Shown here: positions 41,088 through 49,550 of the stretch, piece by piece | Layout of the letters: each line of letters opens with the position of its first letter | How positions within the stretch are numbered: position 1 is the first letter of the stretch | Source: G963665405 sp963665405 | Lineage (GTDB): Bacteria > Chloroflexota > Dehalococcoidia > Lucifugimonadales > G963665405 | Reading direction: 5' to 3' | NCBI GenBank assembly: GCA_963665405.2 | Contig: OY762261.2 | Span: forward strand, 1,178,001 to 1,242,000 | DNA length: 64,000 bases | Notes under the pieces: model-generated | What the model was told of the DNA's origin: nothing | The model's input: the letters and a program-made list of their open reading frames with translations, nothing else | The model's database searches: none | Position numbers and translations under genes: made by a program

Positions 41088-41885
41088 CTATATGAGCTTG
41101 TCGTCGCGGAGACGGAGGGCCAGACGGCGGCCCGCGTCGGCATCGTCGTCGCCCTCGATGAACTCGCACCGCTTTTCGCTGACCGGGATCGACACGTCGA
41201 CCAGCCGGACCCTCGGCTCCAGTAGCCCCGCGTCGAGCCCCAGATCGGATGCGGTCCAAACCGTGGGGGCCTTGCGGCTCGCAGCCATGATCCCCCGCAG
41301 GGTCGGATACCTCGGCTCCCCCAGCTCGTTGCTCACTGTTACCACGGCCGGCAGCTCGGTCTCAACAACCTCGTACCCGTCGAGAAGTGCCCGCTCGACT
41401 ACGACGCCCCCGTCCACGACCTCGACTCTCTGAGCCACGGTGATGCAGGGGAGTCCAAGAAGCTCGGCCAGAGCGAGGGGTACCTGGGCGTTATCCCAGT
41501 CCGACGCCTGACGGCCGCACAGGATCAGGTCGAAGCCGCCCCGCCTCTTTATGACCTCCGACAGCGCGTATGCCGTCGCGAACGAGTCCAGCTCTTCCAG
41601 GTCCGGTCCTTCGGCCAGCACCAGCTCCCCTGCGCCCATGGAGAGCGGCTTCTTCATGACGTCCATCACGAAGTTGTTGCCGACGGAGACGACGGTGACG
41701 CTGGCCTCGACGGCGTCCTTGATCCGGAGAGCCGCCTCAACGGCGTTCTCGTCGAAGCCATTCACCACCGGCGGAATGCCTGGAGCCGGGACGGCTCTCC
41801 TGGCGTCGGGATCGACGGAAAAGGCCGACGCCGGAGTCTCCGGGTCGATGACCTGCTTCACGCAGACGACTATTTCGACTGCCAT
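41088..41885 (-). CDS. etfB: Electron transfer flavoprotein beta subunit
   Basis: A 265-residue EtfB/FixA. It begins MAVEIVVCVKQVIDPETPAS and has the AMP-site region LILCGRQASDWDNAQVPLAL and LPAVVTVSNELGEPRYPTLR. It pairs with EtfA to carry electrons from dehydrogenases to the quinone pool. I placed the start at ATG 41885, the natural beginning of the family. Upstream extension to 41990 has no support. The ribosome site is weak. It is the first gene of the etf cluster. Confidence 0.95.
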   Translation of the reverse strand: MAVEIVVCVKQVIDPETPASAFSVDPDARRAVPAPGIPPVVNGFDENAVEAALRIKDAVEASVTVVSVGNNFVMDVMKKPLSMGAGELVLAEGPDLEELDSFATAYALSEVIKRRGGFDLILCGRQASDWDNAQVPLALAELLGLPCITVAQRVEVVDGGVVVERALLDGYEVVETELPAVVTVSNELGEPRYPTLRGIMAASRKAPTVWTASDLGLDAGLLEPRVRLVDVSIPVSEKRCEFIEGDDDADAGRRLALRLRDDKLI

Positions 41886-42372
41886 CGCGAATCTGTGTCC
41901 CTGTGGTGTGCGCCCCGCCCGTGAAAGCACCTGGAAACCTATCGGTGCTCGCCTCAGCCGCCCCTGTTCAAAGCCGTTGGAATATAGCACCGGGTCATGT
42001 GGGTGTCAACCGAAAACGCGGTCCCGCCGAAGCGACATTCCGGCGTCCGATGGCGACTGTCGACGTTTGCGGTCACAGAGACCCCTGCGCGCGGCCACAA
42101 GCGAATAGAACAGACATTCTATCGAACAAAATTGGGGAAAATTGCTAAGAAAACACCTTGACTATCGGATAGCAAGGTATCTATATTATTGTTCGCTCTT
42201 TGAGTGAAAGCGACGATCTCCTTGGGGGCAGGCACATAGGTGCTGACACCCATAGGGCGATCGTAGCAGGTACACAGAAGCCAGAGCCTCCTTCCAGGTC
42301 AAATCGAAATGACCGCCGCCGGGAGGGTCGGGCCCTGAGAGCACCGAAGGCTTGAGGCTAGGAGGAGCGGTC
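41886..42372. other. Divergent intergenic region between etfB and the zinc-finger gene
   Basis: 487 bases without a gene. The part near 42100-42190 is markedly A+T-rich for this window. It holds a plus-strand promoter candidate (42158-42187) with an overlapping inverted repeat. An inverted pair TAGAA/TTCTA lies at 42106-42121. The ~185-base leader to 42373 contains no evident RNA structure that I can name. The etfB promoter could not be placed. Confidence 0.5.
42156..42187 (+). promoter_or_regulatory. Promoter with an overlapping inverted repeat, for the gene at 42373
   Basis: TTGACT (42158-42163), 18 bases, TATATT (42182-42187). The -35 box lies inside CCTTG-a-CTATC-g-GATAG-CAAGG (42156-42177), whose CTTG…CAAG ends are 12 bases apart, close to the 13 of HAIR-type HspR sites. 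Repression by HspR or a similar regulator is possible. Confidence 0.5.
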
Positions 42373-42816
42373 ATGGTAATAGCGATCGGTTCGGAAATCA
42401 GGGTATCGGCGGGGCGCGAGGCGGCGAGAGTATCTACCGACTGTCCCAGGTGCGATACACCCCTCGCTCTTGGGCATTACGAGATGGAGTGCCTGATGTG
42501 TGGCTTCGCCGACTACGAGTCGACGACGCTCGCCGTGTCGCACAGCAGGAAGAGCATCGTAAGCTCCGGGACAATCTATTCTGTAAGGTATGGCGGTGAC
42601 GCCAAGACACTAGGCGAGGTCCTGACATACGTCGAAGTGATAGGTGGAAGAGGCAGGGGTGCGTATCGGGTGGCATGTCCCTTCGACAAGACCCTTATGG
42701 TCCAGACCTCCCTCTCCGGCAAGCGCCGTGAGAAGAGGGAAGAACGGTATGGATGCGACAAGGGACACAGGATCTCGCTGACACCAGACAAGAGTGGGTC
42801 GCTTAGCTGGAAGTAA
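42373..42816 (+). CDS. Zinc-finger protein of unknown function
   Basis: A 147-residue protein. An N-terminal zinc ribbon has Cys24/Cys27 (DCPRC) and Cys40/Cys43 (ECLMCG). A second Cys set lies near the C-terminus (ACPFDK … RYGCDKGHRISL), suggesting two metal sites. The middle region is basic. The ATG is preceded by AGGAGGAG. It is a lone gene with a regulated-looking promoter far upstream. The ribbon pattern resembles the 55-residue protein at 28860-29027, but overall they are not the same family. A nucleic-acid or protein-binding role is inferred. Confidence 0.75.
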   Translation: MVIAIGSEIRVSAGREAARVSTDCPRCDTPLALGHYEMECLMCGFADYESTTLAVSHSRKSIVSSGTIYSVRYGGDAKTLGEVLTYVEVIGGRGRGAYRVACPFDKTLMVQTSLSGKRREKREERYGCDKGHRISLTPDKSGSLSWK

Positions 42817-42915
42817 CCGGCGCAGCGAGACCCGCCCCTGGCGGTTCCTGGAAGGAGCACGGATAGTGGGGCCGTGCACTTCTTTCCGATCCCCGAGTAG
42901 ACGGCCCTGGTCACT

Positions 42916-43782
42916 ATGACCAGGGTCGTCGATGTGTGGGCGCGCCGGCCGGATTCGCCCCTTCTCATCTGCGACTTCTCGCCGCCACGCGGTGCGAGTC
43001 CAGAACTCCTGGACCCCGCAGTGAACCTCGATGCCGACTTCATCTCGGTGGCCTACAATCCCGGCCGATCCGCCAGGGTCATCTCCCCGATGGCCGCCTA
43101 CTGGATAAGACACCACACGGGCAAAGAGGTCCTCTTCACGCTGGCGACCCGCGACATGAACGCTCTGGCCTTGCAGAGCCTGCTGCTCGGAGCCGAGCTT
43201 CTGGACCTCGAAAACGTCGTCGTCGTCAAGGGCGACCCCTTCTCGGACAGGGACCTCGGTGTCACGAACCCGGTCAACGACTACAGCCCGACTGGACTGA
43301 TCGCCTCGATCTCGGCCATGAACGAGGGCGCGGATCTCAAGGGTCTGAAGCTGCGAAATCCCACGTCGTTCTGTGTCGGCGCTACACTGGATCTGGGTCG
43401 TGGGATCGAGGCCGAGGCGGCTCTCACCCGGCGCAAGATCGAGGCAGGCGCCCAATACTTCCTGGCCCAGGCGGTCTTCGACCCCGCGCAGGCGCGTGAC
43501 TTCGTCGATGCATACGCCCGGCGCCACGGCGAAGAGCTGCCCGTTCCGGTCTTCTACGGAATCCAGGTGATGGCCCCGGACAGCGTGATCCTCTCCCAGG
43601 TGCCCGAGTGGGTGACCGAGGACCTCCGCCGGGGCCGTTCGGGCCCGGACATCGCGATCCAGCTTATCCGAGACTTCCGCGACGAGGGTTTCCCCTCCAT
43701 CTATCTGGTGCCACCGATTCTGAAGGGAGGCCGCCGCGACTACGAGGCGGCACAGATAGTGTTGGAGTCGGCCCGCCCCTAG
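42916..43782 (+). CDS. Methylenetetrahydrofolate reductase-family protein
   Basis: A 288-residue TIM-barrel flavoprotein. The opening SPLLICDFSPPRGASPELLD matches the substrate-loop region of MetF, FTLATRDMNALALQSLLLGA carries the Asp that contacts the folate, and VVVKGDPFSDRD plus GAQYFLAQAVFD follow in order. It would reduce 5,10-methylenetetrahydrofolate or act in a C1 branch. The annotation as true MetF is likely but distant paralogues exist. The start ATG has no strong ribosome site. An IS array begins 40 bases after its stop. Confidence 0.85.
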   Translation: MTRVVDVWARRPDSPLLICDFSPPRGASPELLDPAVNLDADFISVAYNPGRSARVISPMAAYWIRHHTGKEVLFTLATRDMNALALQSLLLGAELLDLENVVVVKGDPFSDRDLGVTNPVNDYSPTGLIASISAMNEGADLKGLKLRNPTSFCVGATLDLGRGIEAEAALTRRKIEAGAQYFLAQAVFDPAQARDFVDAYARRHGEELPVPVFYGIQVMAPDSVILSQVPEWVTEDLRRGRSGPDIAIQLIRDFRDEGFPSIYLVPPILKGGRRDYEAAQIVLESARP

Positions 43783-43851
43783 AACACGCACCCCAACCCT
43801 GGACCCCCCGTACCCTGTATCCCCCAGATTCCCCACCTAGATAAGAGAAAG

Positions 43852-43921
43852 ACCTCGTTGGCGCCCGCCACGAAGCGGGCTAAGATGTTTCTTGACCAAG
43901 AGAAACGATCACCAACGAGGT
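43852..43921 (+). promoter_or_regulatory. Leader hairpin covering the transposase ribosome site (also in copies 2 and 3)
   Basis: ACCTCGTTGG (43852-43861) can pair perfectly with CCAACGAGGT (43912-43921). The second arm contains the GAGG ribosome site 10 bases before the transposase ATG. Inside lie further hairpins such as GCCCGC-cacgaa-GCGGGC (43863-43880). Read-through RNA entering the element would fold and hide the site. The same structure recurs in the other two copies. Confidence 0.65.
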
Positions 43922-43930
43922 GCAGCTATT

Positions 43931-45460
43931 ATGAAGCAAGGCTTACTGGCATTCCAGTACGAGCAGGAGAAGGGCTCGACGGGTATGACGGGGCTGTCCG
44001 GCCTGATGACGTACCTGGAGTTGATGCAAGCAGCGGGTTTGAGGTCATCGGTAGAGCGCCACGTGAGACTGCGGGAGAGAGGTCAGGGCTGGACGGACAG
44101 CCAGATGATCATCTCGCTGATGCTGCTGAACTTGGCAGGCGGCGAGTCGGTGTCCGACCTTGATCTCCTTGAGAAGGACAGAGGGCTGTGCAGGATGTTT
44201 CGAGAGTTCGAGACCTGTGGTATGCGTCTCAGCGAGCGCAGGGCGTTGGAGAAGAGATGGCGAGTCGAGCGTCGTCGGAGCGTGCCGTCGGAGTCTGCGG
44301 TGTTCCGGTATCTGGAGAGGTTCCATGACGCGGGCGAGGAGTCGATGCGGGAAGCTCACAGAGCATTCATACCTGCTCCCAATGGAGCTATGAAGGGTCT
44401 GCGCAAGGTGAACGCCGACCTGGTGGGCTTCGCGCAGAGCCGTTCGCCTCAGACCGAGGCCACTCTGGACATGGATGCCACACTGGTGGAGACGCGCAAG
44501 CAGGAGGCGCTCCCCAGCTACAAGAAGTACAGGGCGTACCAGCCGCTGATCACCTACTGGTCAGAGGCCGAGTTGATCGTGCATTCGGAGTTTCGGGACG
44601 GCAACGTACCTGCGGGCCATCAGCAGTTGCGAGTGTTGATTGAAGCGCTGGGCCGTCTGCCTGCGGGGGTGGAGAAGGTGATGCTGAGGTCGGATACGGC
44701 GGGGTACCAGCGGGAGTTGCTGCGGTACTGCGCGGAGGGTGGAGACGAGCGGTTCGGGGTGATCGAGTTTGCGGTTGGGGTCGACGTGACGACGGAGTTC
44801 CGCCGTGCGGTGTCCGAGGTCGCCGAGCAAGACTGGCAGACGCTGTACCGCAAGGTTGGGGAGCATCGTGTGGACACGGGTCAGCAGTGGGCTGATGTGA
44901 ACTTCGTGCCCAACTGGATAGGGCACTCCAAGAACAGCCCTGAGTATCGGTTCATAGCTACCAGGGAGCGGTTGATCGAACAGCCTCTGCCGGGAATGGA
45001 GGGGCAGATGGAGCTTCCATTCCCCGCGATGGAGCTGTCCAACAGAGGCTGGTACAAGGTCTTCGGCGTGGTGACCAACCGGAGCATTGCGGCAGATGAG
45101 TTGATCTGGTGGTCGAGACAGAGGTGCGGCAAGGGCGAGGAGGTCCACAGCGTTCTGAAGAGTGACTTGGCTGGGGGCCGGCTGCCGTCGGGGCTGTTCG
45201 GGGCCAACGCCGCATGGTGGGCCATATCGGTGCTGGCCTTCAACCTGAACTCTGCCATGAAGCGGCTGGTGTTGGGCGAACAGTGGGTGGGCAAGCGTCT
45301 GAAGGCGGTGCGCTTCGCCCTGATCGCCCTACCGGGCCGTGTGATGCGTCACGCCAGGAGGTTGATCATCCGTCTGGCCCGGGGCCATCCCTCATACGAG
45401 TTGCTGCTCAGGGCGCGGCAGAGGATATTGGCGCTGGCTGCCGAGCCGCATCGAGCATAG
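43931..45460 (+). CDS. IS1380-family transposase, copy 1
   Basis: A 509-residue DDE transposase. The N-terminal half has TGLSGLMTYLELMQAAGLRS and DSQMIISLMLLNLAGGESVS, typical of IS1380. The DDE core includes LDMDATLVE (Asp180/Asp182), LRSDTAGYQ (Asp255) and a later Glu near GKGEEVHSVLKSD. The ATG at 43931 follows a GAGG ribosome site; the TTG 39 bases upstream is inside the leader hairpin. The translation is identical to copy 2. The gene is intact, so it could still act on other copies. Confidence 0.95.
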   Translation: MKQGLLAFQYEQEKGSTGMTGLSGLMTYLELMQAAGLRSSVERHVRLRERGQGWTDSQMIISLMLLNLAGGESVSDLDLLEKDRGLCRMFREFETCGMRLSERRALEKRWRVERRRSVPSESAVFRYLERFHDAGEESMREAHRAFIPAPNGAMKGLRKVNADLVGFAQSRSPQTEATLDMDATLVETRKQEALPSYKKYRAYQPLITYWSEAELIVHSEFRDGNVPAGHQQLRVLIEALGRLPAGVEKVMLRSDTAGYQRELLRYCAEGGDERFGVIEFAVGVDVTTEFRRAVSEVAEQDWQTLYRKVGEHRVDTGQQWADVNFVPNWIGHSKNSPEYRFIATRERLIEQPLPGMEGQMELPFPAMELSNRGWYKVFGVVTNRSIAADELIWWSRQRCGKGEEVHSVLKSDLAGGRLPSGLFGANAAWWAISVLAFNLNSAMKRLVLGEQWVGKRLKAVRFALIALPGRVMRHARRLIIRLARGHPSYELLLRARQRILALAAEPHRA

Positions 45461-45688
45461 GCGACCCTGCCTGGAGCATCGGTTTGTAGGCGACTCTGCC
45501 GAGTTGCCAGGCTCGGCCATGCCTTCTTTGGCCTGAGAACAGCCATAATTGGCAGCGAACCGCTGCCGATACCCTCAAAGACGGCACCCGAGACCCTGTC
45601 CGATGCCCGATCATGTCATGCGTCACCCCTGGTCGACATCCGGACACCCCCTGAAAGCACACCAAGCAGCTCCCAACCATGTGGATCC

Positions 45689-47565
45689 CCCAGATTCCCC
45701 ACCTAGATAAGAGAAAGACCTCGTTGGCGCCCGCCACGAAGCGGGCTAAGATGTTTCTTGACCAAGAGAAACGATCACCAACGAGGTGCAGCTATTATGA
45801 AGCAAGGCTTACTGGCATTCCAGTACGAGCAGGAGAAGGGCTCGACGGGTATGACGGGGCTGTCCGGCCTGATGACGTACCTGGAGTTGATGCAAGCAGC
45901 GGGTTTGAGGTCATCGGTAGAGCGCCACGTGAGACTGCGGGAGAGAGGTCAGGGCTGGACGGACAGCCAGATGATCATCTCGCTGATGCTGCTGAACTTG
46001 GCAGGCGGCGAGTCGGTGTCCGACCTTGATCTCCTTGAGAAGGACAGAGGGCTGTGCAGGATGTTTCGAGAGTTCGAGACCTGTGGTATGCGTCTCAGCG
46101 AGCGCAGGGCGTTGGAGAAGAGATGGCGAGTCGAGCGTCGTCGGAGCGTGCCGTCGGAGTCTGCGGTGTTCCGGTATCTGGAGAGGTTCCATGACGCGGG
46201 CGAGGAGTCGATGCGGGAAGCTCACAGAGCATTCATACCTGCTCCCAATGGAGCTATGAAGGGTCTGCGCAAGGTGAACGCCGACCTGGTGGGCTTCGCG
46301 CAGAGCCGTTCGCCTCAGACCGAGGCCACTCTGGACATGGATGCCACACTGGTGGAGACGCGCAAGCAGGAGGCGCTCCCCAGCTACAAGAAGTACAGGG
46401 CGTACCAGCCGCTGATCACCTACTGGTCAGAGGCCGAGTTGATCGTGCATTCGGAGTTTCGGGACGGCAACGTACCTGCGGGCCATCAGCAGTTGCGAGT
46501 GTTGATTGAAGCGCTGGGCCGTCTGCCTGCGGGGGTGGAGAAGGTGATGCTGAGGTCGGATACGGCGGGGTACCAGCGGGAGTTGCTGCGGTACTGCGCG
46601 GAGGGTGGAGACGAGCGGTTCGGGGTGATCGAGTTTGCGGTTGGGGTCGACGTGACGACGGAGTTCCGCCGTGCGGTGTCCGAGGTCGCCGAGCAAGACT
46701 GGCAGACGCTGTACCGCAAGGTTGGGGAGCATCGTGTGGACACGGGTCAGCAGTGGGCTGATGTGAACTTCGTGCCCAACTGGATAGGGCACTCCAAGAA
46801 CAGCCCTGAGTATCGGTTCATAGCTACCAGGGAGCGGTTGATCGAACAGCCTCTGCCGGGAATGGAGGGGCAGATGGAGCTTCCATTCCCCGCGATGGAG
46901 CTGTCCAACAGAGGCTGGTACAAGGTCTTCGGCGTGGTGACCAACCGGAGCATTGCGGCAGATGAGTTGATCTGGTGGTCGAGACAGAGGTGCGGCAAGG
47001 GCGAGGAGGTCCACAGCGTTCTGAAGAGTGACTTGGCTGGGGGCCGGCTGCCGTCGGGGCTGTTCGGGGCCAACGCCGCATGGTGGGCCATATCGGTGCT
47101 GGCCTTCAACCTGAACTCTGCCATGAAGCGGCTGGTGTTGGGCGAACAGTGGGTGGGCAAGCGTCTGAAGGCGGTGCGCTTCGCCCTGATCGCCCTACCG
47201 GGCCGTGTGATGCGTCACGCCAGGAGGTTGATCATCCGTCTGGCCCGGGGCCATCCCTCATACGAGTTGCTGCTCAGGGCGCGGCAGAGGATATTGGCGC
47301 TGGCTGCCGAGCCGCATCGAGCATAGGCGACCCTGCCTGGAGCATCGGTTTGTAGGCGACTCTGCCGAGTTGCCAGGCTCGGCCATGCCTTCTTTGGCCT
47401 GAGAACAGCCATAATTGGCAGCGAACCGCTGCCGATACCCTCAAAGACGGCACCCGAGACCCTGTCCGATGCCCGATCATGTCATGCGTCACCCCTGGTC
47501 GACATCCGGACACCCCCTGAAAGCACACCAAGCAGCTCCCAACCATGTCAGGTGGGGAATCTGGG
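45689..47565 (+). mobile_element. IS1380-family insertion sequence, copy 2 (complete)
   Basis: 1877 bp. Left repeat CCCAGATTCCCCACCT (45689-45704) and right repeat AGGTGGGGAATCTGGG (47550-47565) are perfect inverted 16-mers. ATCC flanks it at 45685-45688 and 47566-47569. By eye it is identical in sequence to copy 1 apart from the 15-bp deletion. Confidence 0.96.
45797..47326 (+). CDS. IS1380-family transposase, copy 2
   Basis: Identical 509-residue product to copy 1, with the same DDE residues and leader hairpin. The element has both ends intact and should be mobile. The non-coding right part (47327-47549) contains a GGCAGC-gaacc-GCTGCC hairpin downstream of the stop that may end transcription. 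Confidence 0.95.
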   Translation: MKQGLLAFQYEQEKGSTGMTGLSGLMTYLELMQAAGLRSSVERHVRLRERGQGWTDSQMIISLMLLNLAGGESVSDLDLLEKDRGLCRMFREFETCGMRLSERRALEKRWRVERRRSVPSESAVFRYLERFHDAGEESMREAHRAFIPAPNGAMKGLRKVNADLVGFAQSRSPQTEATLDMDATLVETRKQEALPSYKKYRAYQPLITYWSEAELIVHSEFRDGNVPAGHQQLRVLIEALGRLPAGVEKVMLRSDTAGYQRELLRYCAEGGDERFGVIEFAVGVDVTTEFRRAVSEVAEQDWQTLYRKVGEHRVDTGQQWADVNFVPNWIGHSKNSPEYRFIATRERLIEQPLPGMEGQMELPFPAMELSNRGWYKVFGVVTNRSIAADELIWWSRQRCGKGEEVHSVLKSDLAGGRLPSGLFGANAAWWAISVLAFNLNSAMKRLVLGEQWVGKRLKAVRFALIALPGRVMRHARRLIIRLARGHPSYELLLRARQRILALAAEPHRA

Positions 47566-47569
47566 ATCC

Positions 47570-49446
47570 CCCAGATTCCCCACCTAGATAAGAGAAAGAC
47601 CTCGTTGGCGCCCGCCACGAAGCGGGCTAAGATGTTTCTTGACCAAGAGAAACGATCACCAACGAGGTGCAGCTATTATGAAGCAAGGCTTACTGGCATT
47701 CCAGTACGAGCAGGAGAAGGGCTCGACGGGTATGACGGGGCTGTCCGGCCTGATGACGTACCTGGAGTTGATGCAAGCAGCGGGTTTGAGGTCATCGGTA
47801 GAGCGCCACGTGAGACTGCGGGAGAGAGGTCAGGGCTGGACGGACAGCCAGATGATCATCTCGCTGATGCTGCTGAACTTGGCAGGCGGCGAGTCGGTGT
47901 CCGACCTTGATCTCCTTGAGAAGGACAGAGGGCTGTGCAGGATGTTTCGAGAGTTCGAGACCTGTGGTATGCGTCTCAGCGAGCGCAGGGCGTTGGAGAA
48001 GAGATGGCGAGTCGAGCGTCGTCGGAGCGTGCCGTCGGAGTCTGCGGTGTTCCGGTATCTGGAGAGGTTCCATGACGCGGGCGAGGAGTCGATGCGGGAA
48101 GCTCACAGAGCATTCATACCTGCTCCCAATGGAGCTATGAAGGGTCTGCGCAAGGTGAACGCCGACCTGGTGGGCTTCGCGCAGAGCCGTTCGCCTCAGA
48201 CCGAGGCCACTCTGGACATGGATGCCACACTGGTGGAGACGCGCAAGCAGGAGGCGCTCCCCAGCTACAAGAAGTACAGGGCGTACCAGCCGCTGATCAC
48301 CTACTGGTCAGAGGCCGAGTTGATCGTGCATTCGGAGTTTCGGGACGGCAACGTACCTGCGGGCCATCAGCAGTTGCGAGTGTTGATTGAAGCGCTGGGC
48401 CGTCTGCCTGCGGGGGTGGAGAAGGTGATGCTGAGGTCGGATACGGCGGGGTACCAGCGGGAGTTGCTGCGGTACTGCGCGGAGGGTGGAGACGAGCGGT
48501 TCGGGGTGATCGAGTTTGCGGTTGGGGTCGACGTGACGACGGAGTTCCGCCGTGCGGTGTCCGAGGTCGCCGAGCAAGACTGGCAGACGCTGTACCGCAA
48601 GGTTGGGGAGCATCGTGTGGACACGGGTCAGCAGTGGGCTGATGTGAACTTCGTGCCTAACTGGATAGGGCACTCCAAGAACAGCCCTGAGTATCGGTTC
48701 ATAGCTACCAGGGAGCGGTTGATCGAACAGCCTCTGCCGGGAATGGAGGGGCAGATGGAGCTTCCATTCCCCGCGATGGAGCTGTCCAACAGAGGCTGGT
48801 ACAAGGTCTTCGGCGTGGTGACCAACCGGAGCATTACGGCAGATGAGTTGATCTGGTGGTCGAGACAGAGGTGCGGCAAGGGCGAGGAGGTCCACAGCGT
48901 TCTGAAGAGTGACTTGGCTGGGGGCCGGCTGCCGTCGGGGCTGTTCGGGGCCAACGCCGCATGGTGGGCCATATCGGTGCTGGCCTTCAACCTGAACTCT
49001 GCCATGAAGCGGCTGGTGTTGGGCGAACAGTGGGTGGGCAAGCGTCTGAAGGCGGTGCGCTTCGCCCTGATCGCCCTACCGGGCCGTGTGATGCGTCACG
49101 CCAGGAGGTTGATCATCCGTCTGGCCCGGGGCCATCCCTCATACGAGTTGCTGCTCAGGGCGCGGCAGAGGATATTGGCGCTGGCTGCCGAGCCGCATCG
49201 AGCATAGGCGACCCTGCCTGGAGCATCGGTTTGTAGGCGACTCTGCCGAGTTGCCAGGCTCGGCCATGCCTTCTTTGGCCTGAGAACAGCCATAATTGGC
49301 AGCGAACCGCTGCCGATACCCTCAAAGACGGCACCCGAGACCCTGTCCGATGCCCGATCATGTCATGCGTCACCCCTGGTCGACATCCGGACACCCCCTG
49401 AAAGCACACCAAGCAGCTCCCAACCATGTCAGGTGGGGAATCTGGG
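47570..49446 (+). mobile_element. IS1380-family insertion sequence, copy 3 (complete)
   Basis: 1877 bp with perfect ends: 47570-47585 and 49431-49446. ATCC precedes it (47566-47569) and follows it (49447-49450). Two single-base differences from copies 1 and 2 were seen, both in the transposase gene. Confidence 0.96.
47678..49207 (+). CDS. IS1380-family transposase, copy 3
   Basis: 509 residues; differs from the other copies by one Ala to Thr change (SIAADEL to SITADEL) and one silent change (ccc aac to cct aac). The DDE residues are unchanged, so it is probably active. Near-identity of all three copies implies very recent expansion. Confidence 0.95.
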   Translation: MKQGLLAFQYEQEKGSTGMTGLSGLMTYLELMQAAGLRSSVERHVRLRERGQGWTDSQMIISLMLLNLAGGESVSDLDLLEKDRGLCRMFREFETCGMRLSERRALEKRWRVERRRSVPSESAVFRYLERFHDAGEESMREAHRAFIPAPNGAMKGLRKVNADLVGFAQSRSPQTEATLDMDATLVETRKQEALPSYKKYRAYQPLITYWSEAELIVHSEFRDGNVPAGHQQLRVLIEALGRLPAGVEKVMLRSDTAGYQRELLRYCAEGGDERFGVIEFAVGVDVTTEFRRAVSEVAEQDWQTLYRKVGEHRVDTGQQWADVNFVPNWIGHSKNSPEYRFIATRERLIEQPLPGMEGQMELPFPAMELSNRGWYKVFGVVTNRSITADELIWWSRQRCGKGEEVHSVLKSDLAGGRLPSGLFGANAAWWAISVLAFNLNSAMKRLVLGEQWVGKRLKAVRFALIALPGRVMRHARRLIIRLARGHPSYELLLRARQRILALAAEPHRA

Positions 49447-49550
49447 ATCCCCCGTCCCGTTGCTGACCCCGACCCTATGCTATATATTGGATGCCGCGTT
49501 ACGCCGGTCAGCCGGTTGCGGTGGGCGCGAAGTGCGGCACGAGGTCTCAG

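Larger units (their letters stand above)
43823..45684 (+). mobile_element. IS1380-family insertion sequence, copy 1 (right end deleted)
   Basis: The left inverted repeat CCCAGATTCCCCACCT is at 43823-43838 and is preceded by ATCC. The element matches copies 2 and 3, but 15 bases holding nearly all of the right inverted repeat are missing, leaving ccaaccatgtgg before ATCC. Length is 1862 bp against 1877 bp. Without the right end this copy should not move by itself. Confidence 0.93.

Noticed and set aside
42106..42121. LexA (SOS) box TAGAA-N6-TTCTA containing GAACAGACATTC
   Set aside because: It misses the GAAC-N4-GTTC consensus by one base and has no SOS-type gene downstream.
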